NCBI GenBank assembly: GCA_014801875.1
Contig: JAAVDJ010000012.1
Location: 1-56,096, forward strand
DNA: 56,096 nucleotides
Direction of reading: 5' to 3'
Origin: Bacteroides sp.
Lineage (GTDB): Bacteria; Bacteroidota; Bacteroidia; Bacteroidales; Muribaculaceae
Position 1 is the stretch's first letter; each line of letters opens with the position of its first letter. The position numbers were made by a program, and so were the translations under genes. The notes under the pieces were generated by a model, which had not been told where the DNA came from, did no database searches, and saw only the letters and a program-made list of their open reading frames with translations. Of this stretch, positions 53,652-56,096 are shown one piece after another.

Positions 53652-53667
53652 GTGGGAAGCGGTCTTA
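53649..53667 (+). repeat. Dispersed motif copy
   Basis: TTTGTGGGAAGCGGTCTTA, identical to 27295-27313, lies directly before the end of the AAA ATPase operon. Confidence 0.7.
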
Positions 53668-53671
53668 ATGA

Positions 53672-54550
53672 TTATAAAGTTTCCTTCTTTAACCATATTC
53701 TGAACAGTGGATCCTTTATAAAATACTTTGTGCTTCGTTTTACAGAGCTATCCTTTGTGATGATGCCCTTTTCCTTTAGGATTTTTAGATAAGGAGTCAA
53801 TATACCGGATGTCAGTCCGCTGGCTTCTCTGATATCTGGGACAGTCATATCTTTTTTCGAATTACTTAGAATATTCAGAATATGTTGTGAGTTCGTAGGT
53901 AGATTGTTGTATATGTCTCTGTATATAATGGAATAATATGATAGAAGAAGATCTAAATCGTCCTTTGGATTACTACCTGCTTCAATGATATTGGATATGA
54001 TTTCCACCGAATTTATGGTAGGTGGAACAAATTTAAACATAGTTGAGACTCTGTCAATATAATTATCGCTAAATATCCGGGTCAAGTCTCCATCAGTAAT
54101 TGGTGGTAAGTGAATCTTCTTAAGACCTTCAAAGAATGGAGCCTTATATTCCGTCAAGGCAGGAATTAGTTTGCTTACATTGGCTATCATCATGGGAGCA
54201 CCTTCATTATATAGAAACCTGCGGAGGCGGAACTGTTCCTCGTAAGAACAGCGCTTCAAAAAATAATCGAGGTTATCTATGATAAGTATTGAATTACCAG
54301 AGACTTGTCCAATGATATCAGAAGAACTGAATATGAAACGGCCATCAACCCAAACAAAGTGTAAGGTCGGGTATTTTGTTATCAGACGTCTGAATAATGT
54401 AGTCTTCCCGGATCCTTGCTGACCAATAACCAATACTGGCTGTGGTATGGAAGATCCGATGTTGCCATCAATTTCACCGCAGATAGCATTGAAAGCATCC
54501 GAATTTGCGATGAATGAGGAAATTGTGTTTGGTTGGACACTATATCCCAT
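53672..54550 (-). CDS. AAA/STAND-like ATPase with C-terminal winged helix, second gene
   Basis: The 292-residue product has Walker A VIGQQGSGKTTL (about residues 41-52) and Walker B NSILIIDNLDY (about 87-97), followed by a helical lid region. The C-terminal winged helix (about 225-275: MTVPDIREASGLTSGILTPY, LKILKEKGIIT) ends in KYFIKDPLFRIWLKKETL. That tail is typical of archaeal-type ATPases with a DUF234-like end. Its ATG overlaps the stop of the preceding ATPase by one base (TAATG), so the two are translationally coupled. A+T content is above that of the flanks. The role is unknown: defence, toxin-antitoxin-like or regulatory are possible. Confidence 0.75.
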   Translation of the reverse strand: MGYSVQPNTISSFIANSDAFNAICGEIDGNIGSSIPQPVLVIGQQGSGKTTLFRRLITKYPTLHFVWVDGRFIFSSSDIIGQVSGNSILIIDNLDYFLKRCSYEEQFRLRRFLYNEGAPMMIANVSKLIPALTEYKAPFFEGLKKIHLPPITDGDLTRIFSDNYIDRVSTMFKFVPPTINSVEIISNIIEAGSNPKDDLDLLLSYYSIIYRDIYNNLPTNSQHILNILSNSKKDMTVPDIREASGLTSGILTPYLKILKEKGIITKDSSVKRSTKYFIKDPLFRIWLKKETL

Positions 54551-55713
54551 TATTCAACAAATTTAGAATACCACCATTTTTTCAGCAACGGAGAGTGAAA
54601 TCTCCTTATGCCCCCGGATACTCGCATGATATAACCATCATGTTCAATCATATTGAGAATAAGACTAAACTTTGTGTTGGCATTAGCCACTGGCTCATTG
54701 ATGAACTGAGCAAACATATCAAGCAGTTCCCCTCTTGATAAACCATTGTCGGACAGACTTAGGGCATTAAGAAGTAATTCTGCTCCTTCTTTGAATCCGT
54801 TATACTCTGCGAGACGTTCATACCAAGTACTTAGATCATCAGTGTGTGCCAGATAATCAAAGGCAGAGTCAACCATCTGTTCAGTAATGCCTTTCTTTAC
54901 ATCTGGATAATTCTTTATTGTAGTGAAAAGCAGTTGGATGAAATATGGTATGTACCATTCAGTCTTGTCAAGAATATATTGGACTGTATTTCCGGTAATG
55001 GGTATGTCCAATGAATCTGACAAAGCAAGAATCAATCCTTCTGCTTCTTCCTGTGATAATGCATCAAAATCAAAGGAAACCATATCGTTTATGGTCATGG
55101 ATAGATTCCTCATGCTTGTGAAGTTGTGGAGTCCGACGGAACCACAGAATATCCACCTGATCTTTGTTCCGGAGACTTGTCTCAGACTTCTGAACCAATT
55201 AAGCAGGAATCCGGCGTTCTTGTGGGATGGATCTTCTTTGTCAATTATATTGAGGAATAGAGGAAGTTCGTCGATGATGATTAGAGTATCCTTTGTATGA
55301 TCGATGGCATCGGATAAAGAGGTGTATAGATTTTGAGAAACCTCTGGCCGTGAGAAGTCAAGTTTGATGGGGCCAATCCCTTTTACGCCCTCGAATAGGC
55401 GGTTGATGAATCCACCTGCTACTTCGGCTGCTTGACTCCAGATTTTAGATCTGTCAAACTTGCTGATGAGAGTATTGAGAAATTCATCTTGTGATTGTAT
55501 CCCTTCTAAGTCGATATACACACAAGTCCATCCTGTGGACTCTTTATCCTCGACAAGTTTTTTGGCAAATGATGATTTGCCTATTCGTCTTGGAGCAGAA
55601 AGAACCAAGGAATGGTTTGTGTCAAGGAACTCATGAGCATGAGCGAGTTCTTTGGATCTTCCATAGAAGTCTTCACCGGTTACGGGTGGACCTACTTTAT
55701 TTGATATAGCCAT
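54550..55713 (-). CDS. AAA/STAND-like ATPase, first gene of the pair
   Basis: The 387-residue product has an N-terminal GEDFYGRSKELAHAHEFL box, Walker A LSAPRRIGKSSFA (about residues 38-50) and Walker B TLIIIDELPLFL (about 144-155). The sensor-like IRWIFCGSVGLHNF follows (about 190-205), then a helical region and a C-terminal winged-helix-like end, GGIRRFHSPLLKKWWYSKF. That tail parallels the second ATPase (xPLxxxW pattern), so the two look like diverged relatives. No membrane helix is present. The promoter is covered by a 52-bp inverted repeat. The function is unknown. Confidence 0.75.
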   Translation of the reverse strand: MAISNKVGPPVTGEDFYGRSKELAHAHEFLDTNHSLVLSAPRRIGKSSFAKKLVEDKESTGWTCVYIDLEGIQSQDEFLNTLISKFDRSKIWSQAAEVAGGFINRLFEGVKGIGPIKLDFSRPEVSQNLYTSLSDAIDHTKDTLIIIDELPLFLNIIDKEDPSHKNAGFLLNWFRSLRQVSGTKIRWIFCGSVGLHNFTSMRNLSMTINDMVSFDFDALSQEEAEGLILALSDSLDIPITGNTVQYILDKTEWYIPYFIQLLFTTIKNYPDVKKGITEQMVDSAFDYLAHTDDLSTWYERLAEYNGFKEGAELLLNALSLSDNGLSRGELLDMFAQFINEPVANANTKFSLILNMIEHDGYIMRVSGGIRRFHSPLLKKWWYSKFVE

Positions 55714-55737
55714 ATAGTATTACAGTGTTTGTTATTA

Positions 55738-55745
55738 CAAAGGTA
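55738..55745 (-). promoter_or_regulatory. Promoter -7 box of the ATPase operon
   Basis: On the minus strand TACCTTTG lies 24 nt ahead of the start codon. The -33 region falls within the inverted repeat. Confidence 0.65.
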
Positions 55746-55795
55746 TAGAAAATATTTTATATAGAAAAACTTTTCTATATAAAATATTTTCTATA
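55744..55795. promoter_or_regulatory. 52-bp inverted repeat, probable operator
   Basis: 25-bp arms (55744-55768 and 55771-55795) match exactly around the spacer AC. Each arm holds two TATAGAAAA half-sites, so four sites are arranged symmetrically over the -33 region and spacer of the ATPase promoter. Confidence 0.75.
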
Positions 55796-55983
55796 TGATG
55801 CCCTATATCTGGTATATCGTTGGGATATGCCACTTATGAAGGGGTGTTGTTTGAAGTATTCATCTTTCAGTTTCCGAGTTCACGTCGATGTTGACGCAGG
55901 GCGGCGTATTTCCGAGGAATGAGTTTGCGCTATTTGCGTTTATGAGAAAAGGGTTATTGACATGAAGTAAAACGAAATATATA
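55796..55983. other. Interval right of the ATPase operon
   Basis: I see no gene. GCCACTTATG at 55826-55835 resembles the stem of the hairpins at 27051-27259. Confidence 0.5.
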
Positions 55984-56026
55984 ATCACAAACGGCGCGAA
56001 TCCAACCGATTCGCGCCGTTTGTGAT
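55984..56026. terminator. Strong terminator of the gene at the right edge
   Basis: A perfect 18-bp GC-rich stem (55984-56001 with 56009-56026) closes a 7-nt loop. It lies 25 bp past the stop of the partial minus-strand gene. Confidence 0.88.
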
Positions 56027-56051
56027 TTCTATTTTCTTGAGGCTTGGAGCC

Positions 56052-56096
56052 TTATTTAGCATCGATGTCTTTCAGAAGCTCCTTTACGGCTGTCTC
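56052..56096 (-). CDS. 3' end of a gene running off the window
   Basis: Only the last 14 codons and the stop are inside. They read ETAVKELLKDIDAK, a charged helix. Frame choice is supported by the terminator and by a GGCTCCA heptamer directly after the TAA, as for other genes here. The product cannot be named. Confidence 0.55.
   Translation of the reverse strand, partial: ETAVKELLKDIDAK

Noticed and set aside
52668..53696. 342-codon minus-strand frame over the aminotransferase
   Set aside because: It is antisense to a well-conserved PLP enzyme and extends through its terminator.

Overview
The window is a chromosomal segment of a Bacteroidales bacterium, most likely a Muribaculaceae-type gut commensal (lineage is inference). 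Visible support: promoters of the Bacteroidetes type (TAnnTTTG -7 box, often with TTG/TTTG about 20 nt upstream), few Shine-Dalgarno sequences, BspA-like leucine-rich surface proteins, a SusE/F-like carbohydrate-binding protein, a PCMD protein, a WbqC protein behind lepB, and lipoprotein/TPR/HTH one-component regulators. Most genes are core and close to 50% G+C. Two stretches (about 20.6-27.4 kb and 53.7-55.8 kb) are clearly richer in A+T and look acquired.

Layout. 0.2-6.7 kb: minus-strand cluster rnpA-yidD-tatD-like-PCMD-dapB-lepB-wbqC, then a DUF4294 and a YkvA protein. 6.8-13 kb: radical SAM protein, LD-carboxypeptidase, ECF sigma factor with a membrane partner, MazG-like pyrophosphohydrolase, GT2 glycosyltransferase, cytidine deaminase, LysM glucosaminidase. 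13.1-18.9 kb: tRNA-Arg(CCU)-yceD-rpmF-fabH, then era, der, aat and a lipoprotein. 19-20.5 kb: an AAA/PD-(D/E)XK protein. 20.6-27.4 kb: A+T-rich island with a membrane-spanning TPR/HTH regulator, a second HTH-only regulator, an outer-membrane beta-barrel protein and an overlapping Hanks-type kinase. 27.4-43.4 kb: ychF, a BspA/SusE-like surface protein divergent from a second TPR/HTH regulator, nadB-S41 protease-mfd, an OprO/P-type porin, and a PfkB sugar kinase. 43.4-46.3 kb: a candidate structured ncRNA and recA flanked by palindromic repeats. 46.3-53.6 kb: a 1893-residue five-fold repeated BspA protein and an aminotransferase. 53.7-55.7 kb: two overlapping AAA ATPases behind a 52-bp inverted repeat that covers their promoter.

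The best candidates for undescribed biology are: the TPR/HTH - HTH - OM barrel - kinase island, with a shared ATGAAAGT element at identical spacing in two promoters; the two-ATPase operon with its palindromic operator; 7-bp-period arrays that start at stop codons of unrelated genes; a palindromic interspersed repeat family around recA; and a probable ncRNA upstream of the recA 3' end. All functional statements come from reading motifs, without any database search.
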